Shown here piece by piece: positions 9,802-18,218 of a stretch of DNA of 64,000 nt. The first letter of the stretch is position 1. Each line of letters begins with the position of its first letter. The translations under genes and the position numbers were made by a program. Under the pieces are notes generated by a model that made no database searches, had not been told where the DNA came from, and saw nothing but the letters and a program-made list of their open reading frames with translations. Source of the DNA: Geodermatophilus obscurus DSM 43160 (GTDB taxonomy: Bacteria > Actinomycetota > Actinomycetes > Mycobacteriales > Geodermatophilaceae); contig NC_013757.1 in NCBI RefSeq assembly GCF_000025345.1, positions 62,001-126,000 of the forward strand, written 5' to 3'.

Positions 9802-11055
9802 GTGGGAGGTGTCGTGGAGCAGCTGCTGGCCGCACTCGACGCCCTGGCCGCCGAGGACCTGGCCCCGTTGTTCGGCCCGGCGCTGCTCGACCGGTTGCGG
9901 CCGCTGCTGGTGGCGCAGAACCGGCTGGCCGCCGAGATCGCCCGCACCGTGCGCGAGGCCGAGGTGTCCGGTGCCGCGGAGGTCGACGGGCTGAAGACGA
10001 TGGCCTCCTGGCTGCGCGGACACGCGCACCTGTCGGCGTCCGAGGCCGCGCGGGTGGTGCGCGCCGGCCGCGGGCTGGCCCAGCTGCCGGTGATGGCCGC
10101 GGCGTGCGCCGCCGGGCAGCTCACCGGCGAGCAGGCGGCGGTGATCGGCCGGGTCGCCGAGCCCGAACACCTGGCCCGCGCCGCGGAGCAACGGGTCGAC
10201 CTGGGTGTGGTGGACACCGTGCTCACCGACATCGCTCGTGAGCGGCCGCACGCGGACACCGCCACGGCGGTGCACCACTACCTGGACCGCCTCGACGCCG
10301 ACGGCCCGGAGCCCGACCCGACCGAGCGCCGGCGGCTGGTGATCGCCCGGCACGCCGACGGGTCGATCTCCGGCCGGTTCGACCTGGACGCGGTAGGCGG
10401 GGAGAAGCTGCAGACGGCGCTGGAAGCCGTGGTGCAGGCCGGGCGGTGTGCCGCCGATGAGCGGACCCGCGCCCAGCAGCTGGCCGATGCGCTGGTGCAG
10501 CTGTGCGACAACCAGTTGGCCTCCGGTCAGCTGCCGACGCTGCGCGGCCACAAGCCGCAGGTCATCGTGAAGATCGGCATCGAGGACCTGGTCGACCCCG
10601 CGGTCGGGCGCGGTGCCGCCGAGCTGGGGTTCGGCGCGACGATCTCCGCCGCCCGGGCCCGCTGGCTGGCCTGCGACGGGGCCGTCACCCGGATCGTGAT
10701 GGGCCCCGACGGGCTGCCGCTGGAGCACGGCCGCACCGTGCGCCTGGTACCCCCGCACGTCCGCCGGGCCGCAGAGGTCCGCGACGGCGGCTGCGTGTTC
10801 ACCGGCTGCGGCGCCCCCACGCACTGGTGCGACGTCCACCACCTGCTCGAGTGGGCCAACGGCGGCCAGACCAGCCTGGCCAACTCGGCGCTGCTGTGCG
10901 AACGGCACCACACGAAGGTCCACCACGGGTTCCGGGTGAAGCGACAACCCGATGGCCGATGGCGCACCTGGCGCCCCGACGGCACCGAGATTCGCACCGG
11001 ACCAGGCCGCACCGGCCCACCCCTCCCCGGTCCGCCTCTTCCCGCCGCCGCCTGA
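9802..11055 (+). CDS. DUF222 / HNH endonuclease (13E12 repeat family)
   Basis: A 417-residue protein of the actinobacterial 13E12 repeat family. DUF222 spans about residues 20-300. The C-terminal HNH domain has R-D-G-G-C-V-F-T-G-C, C-D-V-H-H (His346-His347), G-G-Q-T-S-L-A-N and C-E-R-H-H-T-K-V-H-H, with the cysteine pairs of a zinc-binding HNH finger. Members are often present in many copies per genome and are suspected mobile or DNA-processing nucleases; activity is unproven. The start is ambiguous: GTG 9802, or GTG 9814 just 3 bp after GGGAGGT. A parS-like palindrome lies 28 bp downstream. Confidence 0.88.
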   Translation: MGGVVEQLLAALDALAAEDLAPLFGPALLDRLRPLLVAQNRLAAEIARTVREAEVSGAAEVDGLKTMASWLRGHAHLSASEAARVVRAGRGLAQLPVMAAACAAGQLTGEQAAVIGRVAEPEHLARAAEQRVDLGVVDTVLTDIARERPHADTATAVHHYLDRLDADGPEPDPTERRRLVIARHADGSISGRFDLDAVGGEKLQTALEAVVQAGRCAADERTRAQQLADALVQLCDNQLASGQLPTLRGHKPQVIVKIGIEDLVDPAVGRGAAELGFGATISAARARWLACDGAVTRIVMGPDGLPLEHGRTVRLVPPHVRRAAEVRDGGCVFTGCGAPTHWCDVHHLLEWANGGQTSLANSALLCERHHTKVHHGFRVKRQPDGRWRTWRPDGTEIRTGPGRTGPPLPGPPLPAAA

Positions 11056-11083
11056 CCGGGCCCGACGACGCACGCCGACGCGC

Positions 11084-11097
11084 GTTCCACGTGGAAC
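11084..11097. other. parS-like palindrome 1
   Basis: GTTCCACGTGGAAC, a perfect 14-bp palindrome. It matches the actinobacterial ParB-binding parS pattern (GTT-t/c-CACGTG-a/g-AAC) in all but the variable symmetric pair. It lies between genes. A related site with one changed base is at 57432. Confidence 0.5.
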
Positions 11098-11159
11098 GTG
11101 CGGCAGGCCTGCGTCCTGGACATCCGGCGGACGAACGTCGGAGGCGGTGCCTGCAGTCC

Positions 11160-12035
11160 GTGCTCGTGCGGGGACTGGTCGAGGCGGTGCTGCCCGCCCG
11201 GATGGGCGCGCCGTTCCGCTGGCTGGTGGGGTCATCCTGGGTGGGCAACCTCGGCGACGGCATCGCCCTCGCGGCCGGCCCGCTGCTGGTCGCCGGCCAG
11301 ACCCAGGACCGTTCCTCGTCGCCCTCGGCGCCCTGTTGCAGCGGCTGCCGTGGCTGCTCTTCGGCCTGCAGGCGGGCGTTCTCGCTGACCGCGTCGACCG
11401 CCGGCGGCTGCTCATCGGCGTGGACCTGGCCCGTGGTGGCGTCCTGGTCGTCCTCGCGACCGCCCTGCTCACCGGGGACGTCGGCATCGCCGTCGTCCTG
11501 GCCGCACTCTTCGTCCTCGCTGTCGCCGAGGTCTTCGCCGACACCACCTCCGGCACGCTGCTGCCGACGGTCGTCCGACGTCCCGACCTCGGCATCGGCA
11601 ACGCCCGGCTGACGACCGGCGCCCTCGTCATGAACGAGATGGTCGGTCCCGCCCTGGGTGCCGCCCTCTTCGTCGCCGGGACGGCCTGGCCGTTCGTCAC
11701 CGAGGCCGTCCTCCTGGCCCTGAGCGCGGGGCTGTCGCCCCCTCCTAGGTGGCCGGCACGGGCGCTGCGCCCGTGGTGCCGACGACCGGCTCGACGCCGC
11801 CGCCGGCCGACCCCGGCCGCGGGCCGGCCGTTCCCGGGCAGCTGCCCGTGCGCGCCCGCCCGCATCGCCGGCCCTGGGCCTGCAGGCCTCGCTGCTCCTG
11901 AGCCCGCCCCCGCAGAGGTGGCCGACCTCCTGCACGACCCGGCCGGCCGGCGACGGGGGCGCGGTGCTCGGCACCCTCTCCGGAGGGGCGCCGGCGGGCG
12001 CGGTCGTCGAGCGGTCCTGGGTCCCCTCTGCCTGA
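11160..12035 (+). pseudogene. Decayed MFS transporter
   Basis: The reading starts at GTG 11160: L-P-A-R-M-G-A-P-F-R-W-L, G-N-L-G-D-G-I-A-L-A-A-G-P-L-L, a typical first MFS helix. A one-base loss near 11310 shifts the frame; the protein then continues as F-L-V-A-L-G-A-L-L-Q-R-L-P-W, with the A-D-R-V-D-R-R-R loop, to about 11740. Beyond that, no frame gives transporter sequence until a short hydrophobic G-G-A-V-L-G-T-L-S-G-G tail ending at TGA 12035. At least one frameshift and loss of more than half of the ~400 residues make this a pseudogene. Substrate unknown. Confidence 0.75.
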
Positions 12036-12164
12036 ATTGCATCCGTGTGGTTACCCTCGGTCGTGCGTCGCGCGCACGGCGCCGTCGTGGGGGACGGTGG
12101 CGGGGCTGCGGTCCCCGGGTGGGGACCTGACGCGTGTTCCGCAGGGTCGAGAGAGCGGGCAGGG

Positions 12165-14258
12165 GTGCACGGACACGTTCCAGCTGGGCACGTCGCACCA
12201 GCCGACCCCCTCTCCTCGGTCACCGACGCCGTCTACCGGATCGACCGCAGGTGGCGGTTCACCTACGTGAACGCCGCCGCCCAACGGCTCCTCGGCCGCC
12301 GGGCCGACGAGATGATCGGCCGCTATGCCTTCGAGTGCTTCCCGGAGACGCTCGGCACGGTCATCGAGGACGAGTACCGGGCGGTGCTCCTGGACGGGCG
12401 GGTCCGCGAGTTCGAGTACTTCTACCCGCCGCTGGACCGCTGGTTCGAGATCCGTGCCTTCGCCGACGCCGGCGGTCTCACCGCCTTCCTCCGCGACGTC
12501 GACGACCAGCGCCGCACCGAACAGCGGCGCCTCGCCGAGCTGCGGCAGCTGAGCGCCGTCCTCGAGGCGCTGCCCCCCGCCACGGTGCTGCTGGCCGGCG
12601 ACGGCCGGATCGAGATGGTCAACCGGGCGTGGACGGCGAACGGCGAGGCGCTGGAACGCACCGGCGACCGGCCGGCCCGGGTCGGCGAGCACTACCTGGA
12701 GGCGATGGCCCGGTACGTCGACGCCGAGCACCACGCCGACATCGCCGCCGGTCTGCGGAGCCTCGCCGACAGCGGGGCCCCGCAGTCCACGTTCACCTTC
12801 GACTACCCGCACCAGGTCGGCCCGGAGCCAGCGTGGTTCCGCCTGCAGGCCGCGCGGGTCGACGCCTCCGACCGGGTCATCGTCACCCACACCGACATCA
12901 CCGAGCGGGTGCGCGACCAGCAGGCGCTGGCCTGGCAGGCCAGCCACGACGACCTCACCGGACTGCCCAACCGCGCCCGCCTGCTCGAGCTCATCGGAGA
13001 GGCGCTGGAGCCGGGTCGCGGCCCGGCGGCGCTGCTCTTCCTCGACCTCGACGGGTTCAAGACGGTCAACGACTCCCTCGGCCACCACGTCGGGGACGAG
13101 CTGCTGCGCCGGGTCGGTGGCCGGCTCGCCGAGCAGGTCCGCCCGGGGGACGCCGTGGGCCGGCTGGGCGCCGACCAGTTCCTCGTCCTCGCCCGGGACT
13201 GCGACACCGCCGAGGCAGCCTCCCTCGCCTTCCGGCTGCAGAGCTCCTTCTCCCGTCCCTTCCACGCCGAGGGCATCTCGGTGCCGCTGTCGGCCAGCAT
13301 CGGCGTCGCCGTCGCCCAGCCCGGCGCCGACCGGGCCCACCAGCTGCTGAGCGACGCCGACACCGCCGCCTTCGCCGCGAAGGGCGCCGGCCGCGACCGC
13401 GTGCACGTCTTCTCCCCGGGGCTGCGCGAGGCGGCGCGCTGGCGGCTGGAGGTCGCCAACCGGCTGCGGGACGGCGCCGTCGACGAGTTCGTCGTCCACT
13501 ACCAGCCCGTCGTCCGGGTGGACACCGGCGAGGTCGAGGGTGTGGAGGCGCTGCTGCGCTGGCAGCACCCCGAGCGCGGGCTGCTGGCTCCCGACGCCTT
13601 CCTGTCCGTGGCCGAGGAGACCGGCCAGCTCATCCCGATCACCCGGTGGCTGCTGTGCGAGACGACCCGGCAGGCCGCCGAGTGGGCCGCGCAGGGGCTG
13701 CCGCTGCGCATGTCGGTCAACATCAGCGCCCGGCACTTCTCCGCCGAGACGCTGGTGCGCGACGTGCGGGTGGCGCTGCACGACTCCGGGCTGGCCCCGG
13801 AGAACCTGGTGCTCGAGCTCACCGAGACCAGCGTCGCCGAGGACCCCACCCGGGCCGAGGACCAGCTGTCGATCCTGCAGACCTCCGGGGTGTCGGTCGC
13901 CATCGACGACTTCGGGACCGGCTGGTCCTCCCTCGCCCAGCTCCTGGCGCTGCCCGTCGGGACGCTGAAGATCGACCGCTCGCTGCTCACCGCCGCCGCC
14001 CGGCTGGCCTCCAACGGCACCGGGCCGGTGCTGGCCGCCATCGTCTCGCTGGCCCGCACTCTGGGGATCCGCTCGGTCGCCGAGGGCGTCGAGACCGCCG
14101 AGCACCTGCAGATGGTCCGCGAGGCCGGCTGCGACCTCGCCCAGGGCTACCTCCTCGCCCACCCGATGCCGGCCTCCGAGGTCCTGCACTGGGCGTCTCG
14201 GGTGCGGGCCGCCGGGGGTGACTCGTGCGCCCTCGCGCTGCAGGCGAGCAGGCGCTGA
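12165..14258 (+). CDS. PAS-PAS-GGDEF-EAL protein, degenerate GGDEF
   Basis: A 697-residue predicted cyclic-di-GMP phosphodiesterase. Two PAS domains (about 15-105 and 120-240) precede a GGDEF domain (about 255-410) and an EAL domain (about 440-685). The cyclase signature reads G-A-D-Q-F (335-339), so diguanylate cyclase activity is probably lost; such domains can still bind GTP and regulate. The EAL domain keeps E461-A-L, N in S-V-N-I-S, E in L-E-L-T-E-T, D-D-F-G-T-G, K in L-K-I-D-R, E in A-E-G-V-E-T and Q-G-Y-L-L. No membrane segment. GTG 12165 is tentative; an in-frame GTG at 12045 would add 40 residues of poor sequence. Confidence 0.88.
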   Translation: MHGHVPAGHVAPADPLSSVTDAVYRIDRRWRFTYVNAAAQRLLGRRADEMIGRYAFECFPETLGTVIEDEYRAVLLDGRVREFEYFYPPLDRWFEIRAFADAGGLTAFLRDVDDQRRTEQRRLAELRQLSAVLEALPPATVLLAGDGRIEMVNRAWTANGEALERTGDRPARVGEHYLEAMARYVDAEHHADIAAGLRSLADSGAPQSTFTFDYPHQVGPEPAWFRLQAARVDASDRVIVTHTDITERVRDQQALAWQASHDDLTGLPNRARLLELIGEALEPGRGPAALLFLDLDGFKTVNDSLGHHVGDELLRRVGGRLAEQVRPGDAVGRLGADQFLVLARDCDTAEAASLAFRLQSSFSRPFHAEGISVPLSASIGVAVAQPGADRAHQLLSDADTAAFAAKGAGRDRVHVFSPGLREAARWRLEVANRLRDGAVDEFVVHYQPVVRVDTGEVEGVEALLRWQHPERGLLAPDAFLSVAEETGQLIPITRWLLCETTRQAAEWAAQGLPLRMSVNISARHFSAETLVRDVRVALHDSGLAPENLVLELTETSVAEDPTRAEDQLSILQTSGVSVAIDDFGTGWSSLAQLLALPVGTLKIDRSLLTAAARLASNGTGPVLAAIVSLARTLGIRSVAEGVETAEHLQMVREAGCDLAQGYLLAHPMPASEVLHWASRVRAAGGDSCALALQASRR

Positions 14259-14383
14259 GGGGTCTGGTGCGGGCGCGCCGCCTGCGCCGTCGCACGCCGC
14301 GGCGGGCCACCGCACCGGCCGGTCCGCCCCGCTCGACGGGTGCGCCGTCCCCCGTCGGGGTCCCGGCCGGGCAGACTGCCCCC

Positions 14384-15073
14384 GTGACCGACCTGGACGA
14401 AGCCGTGGAGACGGCGCCCGACACCGACGCGCTCGACGGGCGGGCGCGCTCGGCGCTGGACCTGCTCATCTGGGACGCGCCGAACATCGACATGACCCTG
14501 TCGACGGTCATCGGCGCCCGCCCGACCGCGGCGTCGCGCCCCCGGTTCGACGCGATCGCCGCCTGGTTCGTGGAGGCCGCCGGCGACCCCGGCGCGCCCG
14601 ACGCCCCCGAGGTCGAGGCCTGCGTCTTCGCCAACATCCCGCCCGTGGTGGGCAGCCTGCAGCGCTGGGTGGAGGCGCTGCGCGGCTTCGGCTTCGCCGT
14701 CTTCGCCCGGCCCAAGCAGCAGCCCGACGACGACATCGACCAGGCGATGCTCGACCACATCGACGTCCGCCGGCACAGCCACCGGCTGCGCCGGCTGGTC
14801 GTCTTCTCCGGTGACGGCCGCAACTTCGCCGAGCCGCTGGAGGAGCTGGCCCGCACCGGCACGCAGGTCACCGTGGTCGCCTTCAGCGAGGTCGCCGGCT
14901 ACGCGATCGGCTCGGACCTGCTGGAGTTCATCGACATCGAGGACGTGCCGGGCGCCTTCGCCGTCCCGCTGGACCGGGTGCGCCTGGACGCCCTGCCGCC
15001 GGAGGGCGCGTGGCTGCGGCCCACCCGCAGCCTGCGGGACTTCGTCAGCTCCTACGTCCGCCGGAACGGCTGA
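14384..15073 (+). CDS. NYN-domain (PIN-like) ribonuclease
   Basis: A 229-residue NYN/LabA-type protein. It has the first acidic motif L-L-I-W-D-A-P-N-I-D-M (about 30-40), a central D-D-D-I-D-Q-A-M-L-D segment and V-V-F-S-G-D-G-R-N-F (about 142-151), the classic PIN/NYN acidic cluster. NYN domains are metal-dependent RNases. GTG 14384 is chosen because upstream codons give only Arg/Ala-rich sequence. It is followed within 5 bp by a phospholipase-D-family gene, suggesting cotranscription without an obvious shared pathway. Confidence 0.85.
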   Translation: MTDLDEAVETAPDTDALDGRARSALDLLIWDAPNIDMTLSTVIGARPTAASRPRFDAIAAWFVEAAGDPGAPDAPEVEACVFANIPPVVGSLQRWVEALRGFGFAVFARPKQQPDDDIDQAMLDHIDVRRHSHRLRRLVVFSGDGRNFAEPLEELARTGTQVTVVAFSEVAGYAIGSDLLEFIDIEDVPGAFAVPLDRVRLDALPPEGAWLRPTRSLRDFVSSYVRRNG

Positions 15074-15078
15074 CCCGG

Positions 15079-16593
15079 GTGTTCGACGAGGACACCGGGC
15101 CGGTCGCCACCGAGGAGCTGCTGGTCCCGGGGGAGACCTGCTGGCGGATCGAGCGCGCGGACCGGTACGCGGTCTTCGTCGACGCGGCCGACTACTTCGC
15201 CGTCCTGCGGGAAGCGGTGCTGAACGCCCGGCGCCGGGTGCTGTTCATCGGCTGGGACTTCGACCCGCGGATCCGGATGGACCCGCGCGGGGCGCGGCGG
15301 CGGCGCGTCGGCGGACGGCGCCCGGACAAGCTGGGCCGGGTGCTGGAGGAGGCCGTCCGCACCAACCCGGAGCTGGAGATCGGCGTCCTGGTCTGGGACT
15401 ACGGCGTCGTCGGCGCGCTCGGCCGCGGCCTGGTGCCGGTCGTGCTGCTCGACCGGCGCACCCCGGACCGGCTGACGATGACGGTGGACACCCACCACCC
15501 CGTGGGCGGCGCCCACCACCAGAAGATCGTGGTCATCGACGACTGCCTGGCCTTCGCCGGCGGCATCGACGTCACCACCGACCGCTGGGACACCTCCGAG
15601 CACCTCGACCGCAACCAGCTGCGCCGCCGTCCCTCGTCGCACCGGCTCACCGGCCCCTGGCACGACGTGACCAGCCTGGTGTCCGGGCCGGCCGCCCGCG
15701 CGATCGGCGACCTGGCGCGGGAACGGTGGGAGAGCGGCACCGGGCGGGCGCTGGAGCCGGTCGAGGACGTCGAGGTCTGCTGGCCGGACGTCGAGCCGCT
15801 GCTGACCGACGTGGACGTCGCCATCTCGCGGACCCGGCCCGAGCACGGCGGGACGAGCCTGGTGCACGAGATCGAGCTGCTGTGGCTGGCGGTCATCGCC
15901 GCGGCTCGACGCTCGGTCTACATCGAGAGCCAGTACTTCGCCAACCGCCGGATCGCCGAGGCCATCGCCGAGCGGCTGCGCGAGCCCGACGGCCCGGAGT
16001 TCGTCGTCCTCAACCCCGAGACCGCCGAGGGGTGGCTGCAGGAGAAGGCCATGGGTACGGCCCGCGCCAAGCTGCTCGCGCTGGTGCGGGAGGCCGACGT
16101 GCACGGCCGCTTCCAGCTCTACGTGCCGGTGACCGAGGGACGGCGGCCGATCTACGTGCACGCCAAGGTCACGGTGGTCGACGACCGGCTGCTGCGGATC
16201 GGCTCGTCGAACCTCAACAACCGGTCCATGGGGATGGACACCGAGTGCGACGTGTCCATCGAGGTGCGCCCCGGCGACCCGCGCGCGGAGGAGAAGGCCG
16301 CCGCCGTCACCGGGCTGCGCGACCGGCTGCTGGGCGAGCACCTCGGCGTGCCGCCGTCCGCGGTCGCCGACGCGATCGAGGCCTGCGGCGGGTCGCTGCT
16401 GCAGGCCGTGGAGAGCCTGCGCCGGCCGGTCGGCCGCTCGCTGGTGCCCTTCGCCCCACCGGACCTCGGTCCGGTGGAGCAGGCGCTGGCCGACACCGAG
16501 CTGCTCGACGCCGAGCGGACGCCGAACCGGTGGACGCGGGTGCGCCGCAGCTTCCGGCCGCGGCTGCACGGCGGGTCGGCCCGCCGCCGCTGA
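15079..16593 (+). CDS. Phospholipase D-family protein (two HKD motifs)
   Basis: A 504-residue PLD-superfamily enzyme. HKD motif 1 is H147-Q-K-x4-D154 followed by F-A-G-G-I-D; motif 2 is H361-A-K-x4-D368 followed by G-S-S-N-L-N-N-R-S. The histidines form the phosphohistidine active site. Candidate roles are phospholipase D or cardiolipin-synthase-like transphosphatidylation. No N-terminal membrane helices are seen, unlike classic cardiolipin synthases, so a soluble PLD is more likely. The GTG at 15079 lies 5 bp after the NYN gene; the frame is open further upstream, so the start could be earlier. Confidence 0.88.
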   Translation: MFDEDTGPVATEELLVPGETCWRIERADRYAVFVDAADYFAVLREAVLNARRRVLFIGWDFDPRIRMDPRGARRRRVGGRRPDKLGRVLEEAVRTNPELEIGVLVWDYGVVGALGRGLVPVVLLDRRTPDRLTMTVDTHHPVGGAHHQKIVVIDDCLAFAGGIDVTTDRWDTSEHLDRNQLRRRPSSHRLTGPWHDVTSLVSGPAARAIGDLARERWESGTGRALEPVEDVEVCWPDVEPLLTDVDVAISRTRPEHGGTSLVHEIELLWLAVIAAARRSVYIESQYFANRRIAEAIAERLREPDGPEFVVLNPETAEGWLQEKAMGTARAKLLALVREADVHGRFQLYVPVTEGRRPIYVHAKVTVVDDRLLRIGSSNLNNRSMGMDTECDVSIEVRPGDPRAEEKAAAVTGLRDRLLGEHLGVPPSAVADAIEACGGSLLQAVESLRRPVGRSLVPFAPPDLGPVEQALADTELLDAERTPNRWTRVRRSFRPRLHGGSARRR

Positions 16594-16601
16594 CCGCCGT
16601 G

Positions 16602-16620
16602 CCGGGGTCCCGCACCCCGG
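16602..16620 (+). terminator. Hairpin after PLD gene
   Basis: CCGGGGT, 5-nt loop, ACCCCGG: a perfect 7-bp stem, 9 bp past the PLD stop and between convergent genes. No T tract follows, which is common in high-GC actinobacteria. Confidence 0.5.
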
Positions 16621-16654
16621 GGCGGGGGACGGGCGAGGAGGGGCCTGGCGGGAC

Positions 16655-17512
16655 TCAGGCCGCCTGGCGCAGCCCCGGCACGGCTGCCTCGCGGACCGCC
16701 CCCGGGGGCAGCAGGGCCGGGCTGCCGCTGACCCGTCCGGCCCGTCCGGCGTAGGCGGCCGCGACGAGCAGACCACCGACGACGTTGCCCGGGATGGTCC
16801 ACACCAGGTTCCCGGCCAGGTCCGCCCATCCCGCGACACCCTCGAGCGCCGCGAGGGAGAACGTCGTCATGTTGGCGATGGAGTGCTCGAAGCCCGAGCC
16901 GATGAACGCGAGCAGCCCCCACCACAGGACCATCAGCTTGGCCCCGTCCGTGGCCGCACGCGTCGCCATCCAGACCGCCAGGCACACGAGCGCGTTGCAC
17001 AGGACCGCCCGCCAGAACAACTGCGGTCCGGTGGCGGCCGTCTTGACGTCGACCATGCTGTCCAGCAGCGCCACGGCGGGCGACGAGCCGGTCGGCCCCG
17101 GCCCCGCGCTCAGCACGCCACTCAGGTGGACGGCGCCGGCGAGGGCCAGCGAACCGATCGCGTTGCCGACGAGCGACAGGGCACCGACGGTGCCGGCGGA
17201 GCGCCAGCCCGCGCTCCGTCGGCTGATGCCGTGTGCCATCACCATGACGTTGCCGGTGAACAGCTCTGCCCCGGCGAAGACGACGAGGGTGAGCGCGAGG
17301 CCGAACACGGCTCCCTGCACCAGCCTGGTCACGGGGGAGCCGGCTGCGGCCAGCGGGGCGGACACGCTGACCAGCAGCACGACGGCGATCCCGACGTAGA
17401 CGCCGGCCAGCACCGAGCTCCTCAGATAGCCGGCCGGTCCGGTCGCCGCAGCCGCCTTGGCCGCGGCCTGCTCCGTCAGCTCGGCGGCGGCCTCGGGAAC
17501 GGTCCGCGGCAT
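16655..17512 (-). CDS. Formate/nitrite transporter (FNT) family channel
   Basis: A 285-residue FNT protein with six predicted membrane helices. Signature elements are present: F-A-G-A-E-L-F-T-G-N-V-M-V-M-A-H-G (about 78-94) and G-S-G-F-E-H-S-I-A-N-M (about 205-215), which supply the channel constriction and central histidine. The N-terminal helix P-E-A-A-A-E-L-T-E-Q-A-A-A-K is typical of FNT. Possible substrates are formate, nitrite, hydrosulfide or lactate; sequence alone does not decide. The ATG at 17512 overlaps the upstream gene's stop (ATGA), so it is cotranscribed with the pyridoxamine-oxidase-like gene. Confidence 0.9.
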   Translation of the reverse strand: MPRTVPEAAAELTEQAAAKAAAATGPAGYLRSSVLAGVYVGIAVVLLVSVSAPLAAAGSPVTRLVQGAVFGLALTLVVFAGAELFTGNVMVMAHGISRRSAGWRSAGTVGALSLVGNAIGSLALAGAVHLSGVLSAGPGPTGSSPAVALLDSMVDVKTAATGPQLFWRAVLCNALVCLAVWMATRAATDGAKLMVLWWGLLAFIGSGFEHSIANMTTFSLAALEGVAGWADLAGNLVWTIPGNVVGGLLVAAAYAGRAGRVSGSPALLPPGAVREAAVPGLRQAA

Positions 17513-18174
17513 CAGTGGGCCGCCTGCTCGGCCGCGGCGCCGCCGGCGGGAACGCCGTCCACCCACGGACGGGTCGAGTGCTTGGCCTTGAAGTAGTCCC
17601 CGCCCTTGCGGACCACGTCGTCGGTCCCCCACGCCTGGCGGACCTCGGACCGCTTGACCATCTGCGGGATGTGCTTCGAGCAGTGGATGTAGGCCTCGAC
17701 CACGTCGACGGCCACCCACCGCTCGGGACGCCGTCCGCCGTCCTGCAGCAGCCCGTCGAGGACGCTGTCGGGCAGGTCCGGGCGGGCGAGCAGCTGGTCG
17801 TTCTCCAGGACCGAGGCGCGGCCGTTCACGTGCAGCCCGATGGCGTCACCGCAGAAGTCGATGAACAGCAGGCCGATGTGCCCGTTCTCGGCGATGTTCC
17901 CGAGGCTGGCCATGACCCCGTTCCCGCGGTACTCCGGGTAGGCGAGGGTCTTGTCGTCCAGGACGCAGACGAATCCGGGCGGTCCGGCGCGGAAGGAGCA
18001 GTCGGCCTCGCCGGCGCCGTCGGAGGTGGCGACGAACACCATCTCCATGCGGGCCACGAACTCCCGCATGTGGTCGTTGAGGTGGTCGAGCATCTGGTGG
18101 TTGTAGAAGCCGCGGGCGCGGGCGGTCGTGCCGTACCGCTCCTGCAGCAGGTGCTCGCCGATCGAGCCAGGCAT
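17512..18174 (-). CDS. Pyridoxamine 5'-phosphate oxidase-family protein
   Basis: A 220-residue split-barrel flavin-binding protein. Recognisable strands are M-V-F-V-A-T-S-D-G-A-G-E-A-D-C-S-F-R-A-G-P (about 45-64), T-L-A-Y-P-E-Y-R-G-N-G and G-L-L-F-I-D-F, then V-N-G-R-A. The C-terminal A-Y-I-H-C-S-K-H-I-P motif is typical of this larger subfamily, which includes FMN-, F420- or heme-binding proteins, so true PdxH activity is unlikely. Translationally coupled to the FNT channel gene (ATGA overlap). Both lie 44 bp downstream of the large c-di-GMP protein gene on the same strand. Confidence 0.8.
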   Translation of the reverse strand: MPGSIGEHLLQERYGTTARARGFYNHQMLDHLNDHMREFVARMEMVFVATSDGAGEADCSFRAGPPGFVCVLDDKTLAYPEYRGNGVMASLGNIAENGHIGLLFIDFCGDAIGLHVNGRASVLENDQLLARPDLPDSVLDGLLQDGGRRPERWVAVDVVEAYIHCSKHIPQMVKRSEVRQAWGTDDVVRKGGDYFKAKHSTRPWVDGVPAGGAAAEQAAH

Positions 18175-18218
18175 GGGGGTTCCTCGGTTTTCGAAGGGGA
18201 GGGGAGAGGAGGGGGCGG

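Noticed and set aside
9802..11055. DUF222-HNH protein as a homing endonuclease or phage terminase-associated nuclease
   Set aside because: No intron, intein or phage genes surround it; the DUF222 architecture is a common chromosomal actinobacterial family.
17512..18174. True PdxH (vitamin B6 synthesis)
   Set aside because: Only the flavin-binding split barrel is shared; the longer C-terminal A-Y-I-H-C-S-K-H segment belongs to a different subgroup.
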